A stretch of DNA of 64,000 bases, taken from Ga0077548 sp035440445 (GTDB lineage: Bacteria; Pseudomonadota; Alphaproteobacteria; Rhizobiales; Xanthobacteraceae). Every line of letters begins with the position of its first letter. The stretch's first letter is position 1. Under the pieces are notes generated by a model. The model was given only the letters and a program-made list of their open reading frames with translations. It did not search any database and was not told the DNA's origin. A program made the position numbers and the translations under genes. Positions 1 to 8,325 of this stretch are shown here, piece by piece. The DNA is taken from the NCBI GenBank assembly GCA_035440445.1, contig DAORMJ010000007.1, positions 62,001 through 126,000 of the forward strand. The letters are read 5' to 3'.

Positions 1-483
1 GACCCGCGCCGCGCCATATTCATTGCCGGTGATCGAGGACAAGCCGGTCTCGGCCTGCACAAGGAGATCGTAGGCCTTCAGGTCGCGGTATGGCCCTTCA
101 TCGCCATAGCCCGAAATCGAACAGGTGATGAGCCGCGGATTGGCGGCCCGCAATTTGTCGGGGGCAAATCCCAGCCGCTCGATAACGCCGGGTGCAAGAT
201 TCTGGATAAACACATCCGCGCGGGAAATGAGCTTCGAAAGGAGCGCAGCATCGGTGTCACGCTTCAGATCGAGGCAGATCGATTCCTTGCCGCGATTGAG
301 CCAGACGAAATAGGCGCTCTCGCCGTGCACCAGTTCGTCGTAGCCGCGCGCGAAATCGCCCTCCGGCCGCTCGACCTTGATGACCCGCGCACCCGCGTCC
401 GCCAGCCGCGACGACGCATAAGGCGCCGCCACCGCCTGCTCGACCGAAACGACGAGTATTCCTTCGAGATCGCGAACCTTCAT
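1..483 (-). CDS. CaiB/BaiF family (class III) CoA-transferase, 3' end beyond window
   Basis: Partial gene entering from the left edge; 161 N-terminal residues are visible, starting MKVRDLEGI. The family moves CoA between a donor acyl-CoA and an organic acid in the cytoplasm. Family marks seen are an N-terminal segment ending DAGARVIKVERPEGDFAR, the stretch VWLNRGKESICLDLK, and further on KAYDLLVQAETG, whose Asp is the expected catalytic residue that forms the aspartyl-CoA anhydride. Substrate cannot be told. It ends upstream of the sox terminator region and is probably a separate unit from the sox genes. Family assignment is firm; the rest of the gene lies outside the window. Confidence 0.88.
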   Translation of the reverse strand, partial: MKVRDLEGILVVSVEQAVAAPYASSRLADAGARVIKVERPEGDFARGYDELVHGESAYFVWLNRGKESICLDLKRDTDAALLSKLISRADVFIQNLAPGVIERLGFAPDKLRAANPRLITCSISGYGDEGPYRDLKAYDLLVQAETGLSSITGNEYGAARV

Positions 484-566
484 GCGTCACCCTGACTTAC
501 AGGATGAGCACTTTAGTGAGGAGAAACGCGGGAGCAATAGTGCGAACCCATCATGGTACCCGCACG

Positions 567-599
567 AAAAAGCCGGCCTCCATCTCTGGAGACCGGCTT
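567..599 (-). terminator. Rho-independent terminator of the sox minus-strand operon
   Basis: Inverted repeat 570-582 / 587-599, a 13-bp stem with one mismatch and a 4-nt loop. Read on the minus strand it is followed by a run of five T (571-567). It lies about 30 bases after the stop of the last gene (cytochrome c), as expected for the operon end. Confidence 0.8.
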
Positions 600-628
600 C
601 TTGTGTCAGAAGGATCGCGCGGAAGCCG

Positions 629-1021
629 CTACTGCTTCTTGCCGTCCTTGTCGTATTGCTTAAGGAAGGCGGTCAGGTTCGCGATTTCGGTATCGTTCTT
701 GATGCCGAGGAAGGCCATGCGGTTACCCGGCATGAAGGCTTTCGGATCCTTGATATAGGTCGCGAAGTTCTTCTCGTCCCAGACGATGCCGGAGTTCTTG
801 TTGGCGTCGCTATATTTAAAGCCATCGACGGTGCCGGCCTTGCGGCCGAAAATGCCGTTCAGCAACGGCCCGACGCCGTTCTTCGCGTTCTCGCCGACGG
901 TGTGACACGCGCGGCACTTGTTGAAGGACTTCTGCCCGTCCGCGATATCCTGGGCATAGACGGGACCCGCGAGCGCGATCAGCGCGGCAGCGAGCGGAAG
1001 CGTTTTCAGTAGATGGCGCAT
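629..1021 (-). CDS. Periplasmic class I cytochrome c (c550/c2-like), sox-associated
   Basis: 130 residues with a signal peptide ending near VYAQD and one heme site KCRACH at about residues 36-40. A late Met in MPGNRMAF is the probable sixth heme ligand. The fold is that of small soluble cytochromes c, which carry electrons in the periplasm. As the last gene after soxF it is a likely acceptor for electrons from SoxXA/SoxCD or SoxF, passing them to a terminal oxidase. That role is inferred from position. The start was chosen at MRHLLK because the signal peptide begins there. A strong hairpin separates it from soxF, so its expression may differ from the rest of the operon. Confidence 0.88.
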   Translation of the reverse strand: MRHLLKTLPLAAALIALAGPVYAQDIADGQKSFNKCRACHTVGENAKNGVGPLLNGIFGRKAGTVDGFKYSDANKNSGIVWDEKNFATYIKDPKAFMPGNRMAFLGIKNDTEIANLTAFLKQYDKDGKKQ

Positions 1022-1055
1022 GATTTTCCTTCGGCGTTTTCTTCCCTGACGAAAA

Positions 1056-1086
1056 CCGGCACGCTCCGTGTCTCGAAGCGTGCCGG
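1056..1086 (-). terminator. Intercistronic hairpin / possible leaky terminator between soxF and cytochrome c
   Basis: Perfect 10-bp inverted repeat 1056-1065 / 1077-1086 with an 11-nt loop. On the minus strand it is followed by TTTTCG. It begins 15 bases after the soxF stop. Only 34 bases remain before the cytochrome c start, leaving little room for a separate promoter, so partial read-through is the simplest reading. Confidence 0.6.
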
Positions 1087-1101
1087 GTCTTTGCTGTAGT
1101 G

Positions 1102-2379
1102 TTAGGCAAACATGTCCGCGGAGATCGCGCTGTACCAGCCCATGTTTTCGACCTGCGTCGCCTTGCGCAGTTCGGCACTTTCGCCGGTCTTGGAGATGAA
1201 GGTCTCGACGGCTGCGATCTTGCCGTCCTTCGCCTCGTAGCGGCCGCCGACCTTCACGGTGTCGTCGGTCTCGATCAGGCTCCAGCACGTATTGGCGTAG
1301 CGCGCCGGGAACGTGTCGGACTTCGTCAACTCGCCGCGGATCATCAATGCCGCAACCTTGGCCTGACTGTTGGCGGAGAAAGCCGACTTCGGCATGTCGC
1401 CCGCGATGCAAGCGTCGCCGAGCACATAGATGTTCGGATCGACTGCTGAGCGCATATTGGTCGGATCGATCTGGCAGAAGCCGCTGGCGTTGGCGAGCTT
1501 TGCATCGAGTGCGATGGTGCCCGCGGTCTGCGCCGGGATGACGTTGACGAGCGCTGCCTTGTAGGTCTCGAAGCCGGTGACGACCGTGTTGGTCTTCGGG
1601 TCCACCGATTTCAGGCCGTCATGCACCTTCGGTCCGATCCATTCGACCATGCCCTTGTAGTATTTCTCCCAGCCTTCCTGAAACAGGCCCTGCTTGGAGA
1701 AATTCTCTTTCGGATCGACAACGATGATCTTGCTCTTGTTCTTGCCGGCCTTCTTCAAGGCATGCGCCATCATCGAAACGCGCTCGTAAGGTCCGGGCGG
1801 GCAACGATAGGGATTCGGCGGCGCGATCATCACGATCAACCCGCCATCCGGCACTTCGTCGAGCCGCTTTTTCAGAATCTGGGTTTGCTCGCCGGGCTGC
1901 CAGGCATGCGGCATCGCCACTTCGTGTTCCTTGCCCCAGCCCGGAACGGAATCGTACTTCAGCGCAATGCCCGGCGCGATCACGAGCCGGTCGTAGGAAA
2001 GCCGCGAGCCATCGGCCAGCACGACCTCTTTCTTGTCGCGGTCGATCGCCTTGGCCCATTGATGGTTCATCTTCACACCATAGGCGGAAGTAACCTTCTC
2101 GTAGCCATGGGTGATGGAGTCATAGCTGCGGAAGCCGCCGAGATAGAGGTTCGAGTGGAAGCAGGTCTGATAGCGCTTCAACGGCTCGACCAGCGTGACG
2201 TCGATCGCGCCCTTGCTGTCTCGGGCGATGTATTTGGCGGCCGTGACACCGCCCGCGCCGCCGCCGATCACAACCACTTTCGGTTTGGCCTGGCCGAGTA
2301 CGGCGGCCGTTCCGAATGCCGACGCACCGGCTACCGCCGCCGACGTCTGCAGAAACTTTCTTCGCGTAAACTGGTTCAT
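1102..2379 (-). CDS. soxF: FAD-dependent sulfide dehydrogenase flavoprotein (FccB/SoxF)
   Basis: 425 residues. A Tat-type leader (TRRKFLQTSAAVAGASA) is followed by the FAD-binding motif VVVIGGGAGG at about 36-44. Cys73 (RYQTCFHSN) is at the place where flavocytochrome c binds FAD covalently. Cys193 (PYRCPPGPYER) and Cys302 (SGFCQID) could be the redox pair that attacks sulfide. A second FAD motif, YVLGDACIAGDMPKSA, follows at about 318-333. The family oxidises sulfide in the periplasm, passing electrons to a partner cytochrome c; in Paracoccus, SoxF is known to help reactivate Sox. It follows soxE, the probable heme partner. Family assignment is firm, and the exact role (sulfide oxidation or Sox reactivation) is open. 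Confidence 0.93.
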   Translation of the reverse strand: MNQFTRRKFLQTSAAVAGASAFGTAAVLGQAKPKVVVIGGGAGGVTAAKYIARDSKGAIDVTLVEPLKRYQTCFHSNLYLGGFRSYDSITHGYEKVTSAYGVKMNHQWAKAIDRDKKEVVLADGSRLSYDRLVIAPGIALKYDSVPGWGKEHEVAMPHAWQPGEQTQILKKRLDEVPDGGLIVMIAPPNPYRCPPGPYERVSMMAHALKKAGKNKSKIIVVDPKENFSKQGLFQEGWEKYYKGMVEWIGPKVHDGLKSVDPKTNTVVTGFETYKAALVNVIPAQTAGTIALDAKLANASGFCQIDPTNMRSAVDPNIYVLGDACIAGDMPKSAFSANSQAKVAALMIRGELTKSDTFPARYANTCWSLIETDDTVKVGGRYEAKDGKIAAVETFISKTGESAELRKATQVENMGWYSAISADMFA

Positions 2380-2454
2380 CGCTGGCTTCCTCCTCCTGTT
2401 TTCTATCCGGCAGCTTGAGCCGCTCTCCTTATTCTATCCGTTATTCCGCTTTCG

Positions 2455-2814
2455 CTACTTTTTTCCTTCGCCTTCGAAATAGGCCGCAAGCGCTGCGATT
2501 TCCTCGTCCGTTAGCCTGGCGGCGATGGTCTGCATCACCTCGTTGTCGCGCTCCTTGGCGCGGTAGGATTTCACCACGGCGACGAACTGATCCTTGGGCC
2601 AGCCGATGATGGGCGGGATGCCGGTCGAAGCGCCGGAAAGCTGATGGCAGGCCGTGCATTCCGACGCGAGGTACTGGCCCAGCGCCTTGTTGTCAGCGTA
2701 GGCCTGCGGCGCGAAGAGTACGGTGGCAACGCAAAGGCCGAACCGCCAGCGCGACGATCCGCGCGTCGCGCGATCCTTCGACGGCTCTGCCGGAGCTCCG
2801 GTCTCATTCATCAA
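2455..2814 (-). CDS. soxE: Monoheme cytochrome c, probable partner of SoxF (SoxE/FccA-like)
   Basis: 119 residues. A polar N-terminal stretch of about 25 residues precedes a hydrophobic export segment ending PQAYAD near residue 41. One heme site ECTACHQ lies at 52-58. The C-terminal part TDEEIAALAAYFEG is typical of FccA-type cytochromes. Its start overlaps the soxD stop by an ATGA junction, and soxF follows after 75 bases. SoxEF in Paracoccus is a flavocytochrome; Paracoccus SoxE is diheme, while this protein has one heme site. The symbol rests on position and domain type. Confidence 0.78.
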   Translation of the reverse strand: MMNETGAPAEPSKDRATRGSSRWRFGLCVATVLFAPQAYADNKALGQYLASECTACHQLSGASTGIPPIIGWPKDQFVAVVKSYRAKERDNEVMQTIAARLTDEEIAALAAYFEGEGKK

Positions 2815-3482
2815 TCAACCTTCGGTGAATTCTTGTTTTCTTCCGGGGTCACGTCGATCGCGCGTGCCTTGTTCAGCACCGTAACCTCCTTCTTGCAGTT
2901 GGTCATGCAGACTTTCGTGTTCCAGAAGGCCTTCTCCGCCTTCTCCCGGTCGTCATCGTAAAACCCCGCGGCGTTCGGCAGCTTGACCTTGCCAAAGTTC
3001 TCCTTGGACAGCACGAAATCGTCCGGCACGATATTATTCATGTTCAGAAGGAAAGCGACGATGGCATAGGTCTCGTCCGCACTCAGCGACTGCGCGTTGC
3101 CGTAAGGCATGGCGCGGCGGATGTAGTCATAGACGGTCGAGAGGTAAGGCCAGAACGAGCCCACCGTCTTTTCCGGGCGGTCGGACTTCAGCGAGTTGAG
3201 ACCGCCCGCCAGCACCGGCCAGCGTCCGGCACCTTCACCGAACTCGCCGTGACACGACGCGCACTGCGCGAGAAACAGTTCCTCGCCCTGCTTCACGCTG
3301 CCTTTCCCCGGCGGCAGACCCTGCCCATCCGGCCGCACGTCGATGTCCCAGGCCGCAACTTCCTCGGGCAACGCGACGCGGCCGAGAGTGACCTTTTGCG
3401 CGAGTGCAGAACCGGCCAGCAGCGCGAGCGCGAAAACCGCACAGAGCGTTTTAAGAGACTTCGACATTTTCCGTCTCGCCAT
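2811..3482 (-). CDS. soxD: SoxD, cytochrome c subunit of sulfane dehydrogenase SoxCD (monoheme form)
   Basis: 223 residues. The signal peptide ends at about ALAQK (residue 30). One heme site CASCHGEFGEGAGRWP begins at residue 74. The AMPYGNAQSLSADETYAIVAFLLN region is typical of SoxD. A C-terminal Cys194-x3-Cys198 motif has no His and so is not a heme site. SoxD takes the electrons released when SoxC oxidises the sulfane sulfur bound to SoxY. The well-known Paracoccus SoxD is larger with two hemes; this is the short form. The start at 3482 overlaps soxC by 32 bases; a second ATG at 3467 (MSKSLK) is an equally good start. Confidence 0.93.
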   Translation of the reverse strand: MARRKMSKSLKTLCAVFALALLAGSALAQKVTLGRVALPEEVAAWDIDVRPDGQGLPPGKGSVKQGEELFLAQCASCHGEFGEGAGRWPVLAGGLNSLKSDRPEKTVGSFWPYLSTVYDYIRRAMPYGNAQSLSADETYAIVAFLLNMNNIVPDDFVLSKENFGKVKLPNAAGFYDDDREKAEKAFWNTKVCMTNCKKEVTVLNKARAIDVTPEENKNSPKVD

Positions 3483-4764
3483 TCTTGTGCACCAGCCAGG
3501 TCTGGATTCCGTTGTTGTGATAAATCGAATTCACGCCGCGCACCTTGCGCAGCTCTTCCTTCGTCGGCTGCACATAGCCGGTGGAGTCGAAGGCGCGGGA
3601 TTGCACGAGCAGTTCCTCGCCGTTCCAGTTGATGTCCACATAGAAGCGCGTGAGTGACATCGGCAGCACCGGACCGTCGATGCGCGCGGTGCTCCAGTTC
3701 TTGCCGCCGTCGATCGAAACATCGACCCGCGTGATGTGACCACGTCCCGACCAGGCGAGGCCCGTGAGCACGTTCGGCCCCTTATGCTTCAGCGGGGCCT
3801 GCGGGCTCGGATTGGTGACGACCGATTTTGCATCCATCACATAGGTGAAGCGGCGGGATTTCCCGTCCGCGAGCAGATCGGTGTATTTCGAGGTTTCCTC
3901 GCGATGCTGCCAGGGCTCGTCGCCGACCTTGATGCGGCGCAGCCACTTGACCCACATATTGCCTTCCCAGCCCGGCACCACGATGCGCAGCGGATAGCCC
4001 TGCTCGGGGCGGAGCGCCTCGCCGTTCATGCCCCAGGCGACGATGCAATCCTTGAGCGCCTTCTCCAGCGGGATCGAACGCGTCATTGCCGCGGAGTCCG
4101 AACCTTCTGCAAGCACCCACTTGGCGTTCGTCCGCACGCCCGCCTGATCGAGCAGCGTTTTGAGCGGAATACCGGTGTACATGACGTTGTGCACCATACC
4201 GTGGGTATATTGGCAGCCGTTGAGCTGCGCGCCGCGCCACTCCATGCCGCTGTTTGCCGCGCATTCGAGAAAATAGATCTTGTTCACGCGCCCCGGGAAG
4301 CGCTTGAGATCCTCCATCGTGAACACCAGCGGCTTCTCGACGAGGCCGCTGATCATCAGGCGGTGTTGCGCCGGATCGATCTCGGCGATGCCGCCGTGAT
4401 GCCGCTCAAAGCAAAGACCGCTCGGCGTGATGATGCCGTCGAGTTCGTGGAGCGGCGTGAAGTTGACGGAGGACTCGCGGCTGGCCGTGAGCCATTCGAC
4501 GTCGCGCCGCACCACGTTCTTCTCGAACTTGGACGGCGAGCCATAAGGCCGCGCAGCAACGCCATCGCCGAGATAACGCGACCAGTCCGGCACTTCGGTA
4601 ATTGCGGGATCGGGCTTGGCCGGCGTTTGCGCGAGTGCTGGCACTGATGTCGCGACCGCCGCGCCGGCAAGGCCGGCAGCGGTGAGAAAGCGCCTGCGAT
4701 CCAGCGTCTTGCCGGAAGCGATTTCACTGCGAACGTGATCGGGATGATTGCGCTTGTGATCCAT
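3451..4764 (-). CDS. soxC: SoxC, molybdopterin subunit of sulfane dehydrogenase
   Basis: 437 residues with a twin-arginine leader (DRRRFLTAAGLAGAA, residues 22-36). The sulfite-oxidase-type molybdopterin domain has the Mo-ligand cysteine at 168 in YFLECAANSG. The C-terminal dimerisation domain (about 310-430) contains SIDGGKNWSTA. With SoxD it removes six electrons from the SoxY-bound sulfane atom, so that thiosulfate goes fully to sulfate without sulfur globules. The Tat leader fits export of a folded Mo protein. It lies 7 bases after soxB and overlaps soxD. The call is firm from length, motifs and context. Confidence 0.96.
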   Translation of the reverse strand: MDHKRNHPDHVRSEIASGKTLDRRRFLTAAGLAGAAVATSVPALAQTPAKPDPAITEVPDWSRYLGDGVAARPYGSPSKFEKNVVRRDVEWLTASRESSVNFTPLHELDGIITPSGLCFERHHGGIAEIDPAQHRLMISGLVEKPLVFTMEDLKRFPGRVNKIYFLECAANSGMEWRGAQLNGCQYTHGMVHNVMYTGIPLKTLLDQAGVRTNAKWVLAEGSDSAAMTRSIPLEKALKDCIVAWGMNGEALRPEQGYPLRIVVPGWEGNMWVKWLRRIKVGDEPWQHREETSKYTDLLADGKSRRFTYVMDAKSVVTNPSPQAPLKHKGPNVLTGLAWSGRGHITRVDVSIDGGKNWSTARIDGPVLPMSLTRFYVDINWNGEELLVQSRAFDSTGYVQPTKEELRKVRGVNSIYHNNGIQTWLVHKNGETENVEVS

Positions 4765-4771
4765 AGCTCAC

Positions 4772-6469
4772 CTACGTTCCGGAGATGCGAACACTGCTGT
4801 TCGGCTCGATGCGGACGGTTTTGACGTTCGAGAGATACTTCTCGACCACTTCCCAGATCGGCGGGCCTTCGACGTTCTGGTTCACGCTTGCCCAGCCGGA
4901 GATCGAATAGGCTTTGGACGCCTCGATCGGCTTGTTCGACGCAAGATGCGTCAAGCGGGATATCCGGCTGCCCATGCTTTTGGAGACGTCGATCGAATAG
5001 CCAAGGCCGCCCACGCGAACCATGTCGCCGCCCGCCTGGAAATATGGATCGGGATGGAAAATGTTGTCGGCAACGTCTTCCAGCATCACCTTGATCTGCT
5101 CGCCGGTCATGGTGGTGCGGTAGCAGGCCGGATAGGTGATCGCGGTCGCATTCGCGATCGCCTCGAAGGTGATGGGATCGCCCGGAAGAAGCGACCCGCC
5201 CCAGCGGAATCCCGGAGACAATGCGAGCTCGGCGTCGCGCTCCTTCATCATCGCCTGACAGATCAGGTCGTCGAAGGTCCCGTTGAAATTGCCGCGGCGA
5301 TACAAAAGCGATTCCGTCTTCGCGACTTCGCGCGACAGCACGTCCTTGAACGGCGCGCGGATTGTTTCGACCAGCGCCTTCATCTCGGCGTCGGGCGCAA
5401 TCGCGTCCGAGAAGACCGGCATCAGCTTGTAGCGAACGCCCGCGACCTTCTTCTGCTTCACCTCGATATCGAGGCGCGCAAGAAATTTTCCGTGCGAGCC
5501 CGCGCCGACCAGCACGGTATCGCCGACGCGCACCAGAGCCGGCACGGCATCATGGGTGTGCGCAGTCAGGATGACGTCGATGCCCTTGACGCGGCTCGCG
5601 AGCTTCTTGTCGATATCGAAGCCGTTATGCGAAAGCAGCACGACGACGTCAGCGCCTTCGGCCCTCGCCGTCTCGACTTCCTTCTGCAATTCGGCTTCGC
5701 GAAGCCCGAACTCCCAGTCCGGGATCATCCAGCGCGGATTGGCGATCGGCGTACGCGGCATGGCCTGACCGATAACATCGATCTTTGCGCCGCCCTTTAC
5801 GTAAGACTTGCGCGCGGCGAACACCGGTTCCTGCCATTCGAGGCTGCGGATGTTCTGCGCGAGAAATGCAAACGGCGCCTTGTCAGTGATTTCCTTCACG
5901 CGATCAGCGCCGAGCGTGAACTCCCAATGGCCGACCATCGCGTCCACGCCGAGCTTGGCCATGGCATCGACCATGTCCTGCCCCTTGGTCTGCAGCGACG
6001 ACCAGCTACCCTGCCAGGTGTCGCCACCGTCGAGCAAAAGCACGTTGTCGGCGCCGCGATCGGCGCGGATCATTTTCACGAGCGTGGCGATGCGATCGAG
6101 GCCGCCCATGCGGCCGTAGTTTTTCGCCAGTTGCGCGAAGTCTTCCGCCGTCAGCGCATAAGCGTCCGCGCTTCCGGCCGCGATCTTGAAATATTCGCGG
6201 AACGCCTTGTCGGTCAGGTGCGGCGGCTGCCCTGTGCTCTCTCCAATGCCGAGATTGACGGAAGGCTCGCGGAAATAAATCGGCTCCAGCTGGGCGTGAA
6301 TGTCCGTCAGATAGAGGAGCGAGATCGAACCGAGCTTGTCGAACTGCAGAATCTGCTCGGCCGTCAGGCGCTGCTGCGCGGCGGCGCGGCCGAGAGAGCC
6401 AAGCCCGGAGGCGCTGGTCATGGCGGAGGCCAGTGCTGCGGCCTGCAAAAAATCGCGACGAGATATCAT
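4772..6469 (-). CDS. soxB: SoxB, thiosulfohydrolase with dinuclear Mn centre
   Basis: 565 residues from the start chosen here; an ATG at 6499 would add ten. The start at 6469 places the twin-arginine leader ISRRDFLQAAALA at the N-terminus as in other SoxB proteins; neither start has a good ribosome site. Metal-site motifs of the 5'-nucleotidase/SoxB family are present: YLTDIHAQLEP, LLDGGDTWQGS, MVGHWEFT, LLSHNGFDID, LTAHTHDAVP and VGAGSHGKFL. SoxB hydrolyses the terminal sulfone from SoxY-cysteine-S-sulfonate and releases sulfate in the periplasm. It lies between soxZ and soxC in the same operon. Confidence 0.96.
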   Translation of the reverse strand: MISRRDFLQAAALASAMTSASGLGSLGRAAAQQRLTAEQILQFDKLGSISLLYLTDIHAQLEPIYFREPSVNLGIGESTGQPPHLTDKAFREYFKIAAGSADAYALTAEDFAQLAKNYGRMGGLDRIATLVKMIRADRGADNVLLLDGGDTWQGSWSSLQTKGQDMVDAMAKLGVDAMVGHWEFTLGADRVKEITDKAPFAFLAQNIRSLEWQEPVFAARKSYVKGGAKIDVIGQAMPRTPIANPRWMIPDWEFGLREAELQKEVETARAEGADVVVLLSHNGFDIDKKLASRVKGIDVILTAHTHDAVPALVRVGDTVLVGAGSHGKFLARLDIEVKQKKVAGVRYKLMPVFSDAIAPDAEMKALVETIRAPFKDVLSREVAKTESLLYRRGNFNGTFDDLICQAMMKERDAELALSPGFRWGGSLLPGDPITFEAIANATAITYPACYRTTMTGEQIKVMLEDVADNIFHPDPYFQAGGDMVRVGGLGYSIDVSKSMGSRISRLTHLASNKPIEASKAYSISGWASVNQNVEGPPIWEVVEKYLSNVKTVRIEPNSSVRISGT

Positions 6470-6550
6470 TGGCAAAAACCGCTTCGCGGCCGCCTCCATT
6501 GAGTCCGATTTGAATTTGAAGGAGCCGCGTGAAGCGGCTTCTACAAGTGC

Positions 6551-6877
6551 TTACGCCAGCTGAATTTTATTGGTCGAGACGTATTCGCTGCCGTCGTCGT
6601 CCTTCCAGACGAACTTGAACTCGCCCGCTTCGCTCACCTTGAAGTAGAACGACTGATACGGGTTCGCCGAGATCGCCGGGTGCCAGTCCGATTCAAGGAA
6701 AGGCTTGCCGTTGAACGACGCGGTGAAGGACTTGATGATCTTGCGCGGGATAACCTTGCCGGACGCATCCTTGCGCTGGCCAGATTCCATCTCGTGCGAA
6801 ATCAGGGTCTTGATCTCGATGACTTCGCCCGCTTTCGCCTTGGCGGGTACACGGACTCGGGGTGTGGGATTGCTCAT
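6551..6877 (-). CDS. soxZ: SoxZ, sulfur-carrier partner of SoxY
   Basis: 108 residues from MSNPTPRVRVP. A longer reading frame reaches 6925 but would overlap soxY and lacks a better ribosome site. The protein shows the SoxZ domain: KAGEVIEIKTLISHEMESGQ near the N-terminus and NPYQSFYFKVSEAGEFKFVW near the C-terminus. It has no cysteine and no signal peptide and is exported as a complex with SoxY, whose Tat leader serves both. SoxYZ carries pathway intermediates covalently on the SoxY C-terminal cysteine. It follows soxY by 35 bases. Confidence 0.96.
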   Translation of the reverse strand: MSNPTPRVRVPAKAKAGEVIEIKTLISHEMESGQRKDASGKVIPRKIIKSFTASFNGKPFLESDWHPAISANPYQSFYFKVSEAGEFKFVWKDDDGSEYVSTNKIQLA

Positions 6878-6912
6878 ATCGCTACCGCTTTCTCGAATGA
6901 CGTGGCTGCGGA

Positions 6913-7374
6913 CTAACCGCCGCAACCGCCAATGGTCACTTTGACTTCGGACTTCGTCGAATAGACGGAACCGTTGGACATCTCGGCCACGCAGACGATG
7001 TTCTGCGTCTGGGCAAGCCGCATGCGGAACGAGATCGAGGCCTTTCCGGAAGCGGGCGTGAAGCGATAGGTGACGACGCCCGGCAACGGGTTGCCATCCG
7101 CATAGACGTGGATCGCTTTGACATAGTCGGCTTCGGTCATCGGGCTTTCGACATCGACGGTCACCGGAACGACCAGGCCATTCTCGGCGATCTGCGGAAC
7201 GTCGAGCTTGATCTTGCCCGAGGCGACCTTCTTGTCGGCGTAGAGCTTCTTGATCTCGGCTTCGACGGCTTCGGCGGTCGCATGAGCGAAGTTCGGAATC
7301 GCTAACAGCAGCGGTACGGTAGCCAGTCCCGTGAGGACTTGGCGACGCGACGCAACCGGCTTGATTTGCGCCAT
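6913..7374 (-). CDS. soxY: SoxY, covalent sulfur carrier
   Basis: 153 residues. The twin-arginine leader SRRQVLTGLATVPLLLAIP (9-27) is followed by the immunoglobulin-like SoxY fold. The flexible tail TIGGCGG carries the carrier cysteine at position 151, the residue to which SoxXA attaches thiosulfate. It is the first gene of the minus-strand sox operon. The 139-base gap in front holds divergent promoters and the ATAT-rich element likely bound by SoxR. The call is unambiguous from the terminal GGCGG motif. Confidence 0.97.
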   Translation of the reverse strand: MAQIKPVASRRQVLTGLATVPLLLAIPNFAHATAEAVEAEIKKLYADKKVASGKIKLDVPQIAENGLVVPVTVDVESPMTEADYVKAIHVYADGNPLPGVVTYRFTPASGKASISFRMRLAQTQNIVCVAEMSNGSVYSTKSEVKVTIGGCGG

Positions 7375-7427
7375 TCTGGTCTCCTTGGTGTTTGGCTTGA
7401 GTCTGCTTTAGCAGAACTTCTTCTTAC

Positions 7428-7457
7428 ACATATTCTCATATTAAATTTTTCATATGT
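7428..7457. promoter_or_regulatory. Candidate SoxR operator in soxY/soxS divergent promoter
   Basis: AT-rich island in a GC-rich background. ACATAT (7428-7433) and ATATGT (7452-7457) form an inverted repeat, with CATAT repeats between them. The element ACATATnnnCATA (7428-7440) recurs on the opposite strand at 9433-9445 in front of soxA. ArsR-family SoxR repressors of sox clusters are known to bind AT-rich repeats in these two kinds of gaps; binding here is inferred. Confidence 0.55.
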
Positions 7458-7513
7458 AAAGACCCCAGCGTTGTGTTAATCGCTGTTATCGAACGAAGGC
7501 AGAGAACCACCCC

Positions 7514-7885
7514 GTGTTGAAGGCGGCTGTTGTCGGGTTAGCCCTGCTCGTTGCGCCGGTGGCGGACGGGATTTGCAACACTTTGCGCGCGGCGGAACTC
7601 GTCATGTTCGAGCATGCCGGGTGTCCCTGGTGCCTGCTATGGCATCGGCAAATCGGCCCGATCTATCCGAAAACCGACGAAGGCAAGCAGGCGCCGCTCC
7701 GCCGCATCACCCTCGCCCCGGCCATGAAGCTCGATTTCCTGCTGCGTGAACCGGTAGTGGCGACGCCGACCTTCGTTCTGGTAGAAAACGGCAAGGAAGT
7801 CGGCAGGCTTACCGGCTACCGCGACGAGGACTCCTTCTGGGGGTTGCTCGGCGTTCTGTTGAAGCAATTACCGCCTGCGGGCTGA
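7514..7885 (+). CDS. soxS: Periplasmic thioredoxin-like protein (SoxS-like)
   Basis: 123 residues, GTG start. A hydrophobic N-terminal segment (about residues 3-17) suggests export. The redox motif FEHAGCPWCLLWH near residue 35 has a thioredoxin-type CxxC, and VVATPTFVLVENGKEVGRLTGY includes the cis-Pro (TPT) and C-terminal part of a thioredoxin fold. In Paracoccus and relatives SoxS reduces blocked SoxY and keeps the carrier cysteine active. It is the first gene of the plus-strand sox unit and precedes soxR by 19 bases. The call rests on motif plus context. Confidence 0.85.
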   Translation: MLKAAVVGLALLVAPVADGICNTLRAAELVMFEHAGCPWCLLWHRQIGPIYPKTDEGKQAPLRRITLAPAMKLDFLLREPVVATPTFVLVENGKEVGRLTGYRDEDSFWGLLGVLLKQLPPAG

Positions 7886-7904
7886 CTTTCATTTCGAGGA
7901 CGAC

Positions 7905-8282
7905 ATGACTGGAATCGTATCGAAGTCGATCGAACGGGAATTGCGCGACGGCGCGGAGTATTCCGACGAACTCGATCAGCTGATGCGAAACGCCCGCTCC
8001 GCGAGCGATTTCCTCAAAGCGCTTTCCCACGAAAGCCGCCTGCTCCTGCTTTGCCTGCTCGCGGAAGGCGAACGCTCGGTCACGGAGTTGGAGAACATCC
8101 TTTCGCTCCGCCAGCCCACGGTCTCGCAGCAGCTTGCGCGCCTGCGCTTCGATGGCATGGTCACGACGCGGCGCGAAGGCAAGACGATTTACTACAGCAT
8201 CGCCAACGATAACGTGCGGCAGGTCATCTCGGTCATCTACAACATCTTCTGCGAAGTCCCGCAGAAGACGAAGCAAGAATAG
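7905..8282 (+). CDS. soxR: SoxR, ArsR-family repressor of the sox genes
   Basis: 125 residues. A winged helix-turn-helix covers about residues 30-105: LKALSHESRLLLLCLLAEGE, then SVTELENILSLRQPTVSQQL and the wing TTRREGKTIYYSI. Two cysteines (in LLLCLLAEG and near the end in NIFCEVP) could sense sulfur species, as in SoxR/BigR-type regulators. It should not be confused with the 2Fe-2S MerR-type SoxR of enterobacteria. Its position between soxS and the transporter is the standard alphaproteobacterial arrangement. Likely targets are the AT-rich elements at 7428-7457 and 9433-9445. Confidence 0.92.
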   Translation: MTGIVSKSIERELRDGAEYSDELDQLMRNARSASDFLKALSHESRLLLLCLLAEGERSVTELENILSLRQPTVSQQLARLRFDGMVTTRREGKTIYYSIANDNVRQVISVIYNIFCEVPQKTKQE

Positions 8283-8325
8283 CTTTTCGCGTACGCGGTT
8301 CGCGTCACACCGGACGGACGAGCGA

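Noticed and set aside
7905..8282. Reading SoxR as the redox-sensing MerR-type SoxR.
   Set aside because: The sequence is an ArsR-type winged helix with no MerR dimer helix or 2Fe-2S motif; only the name is shared.
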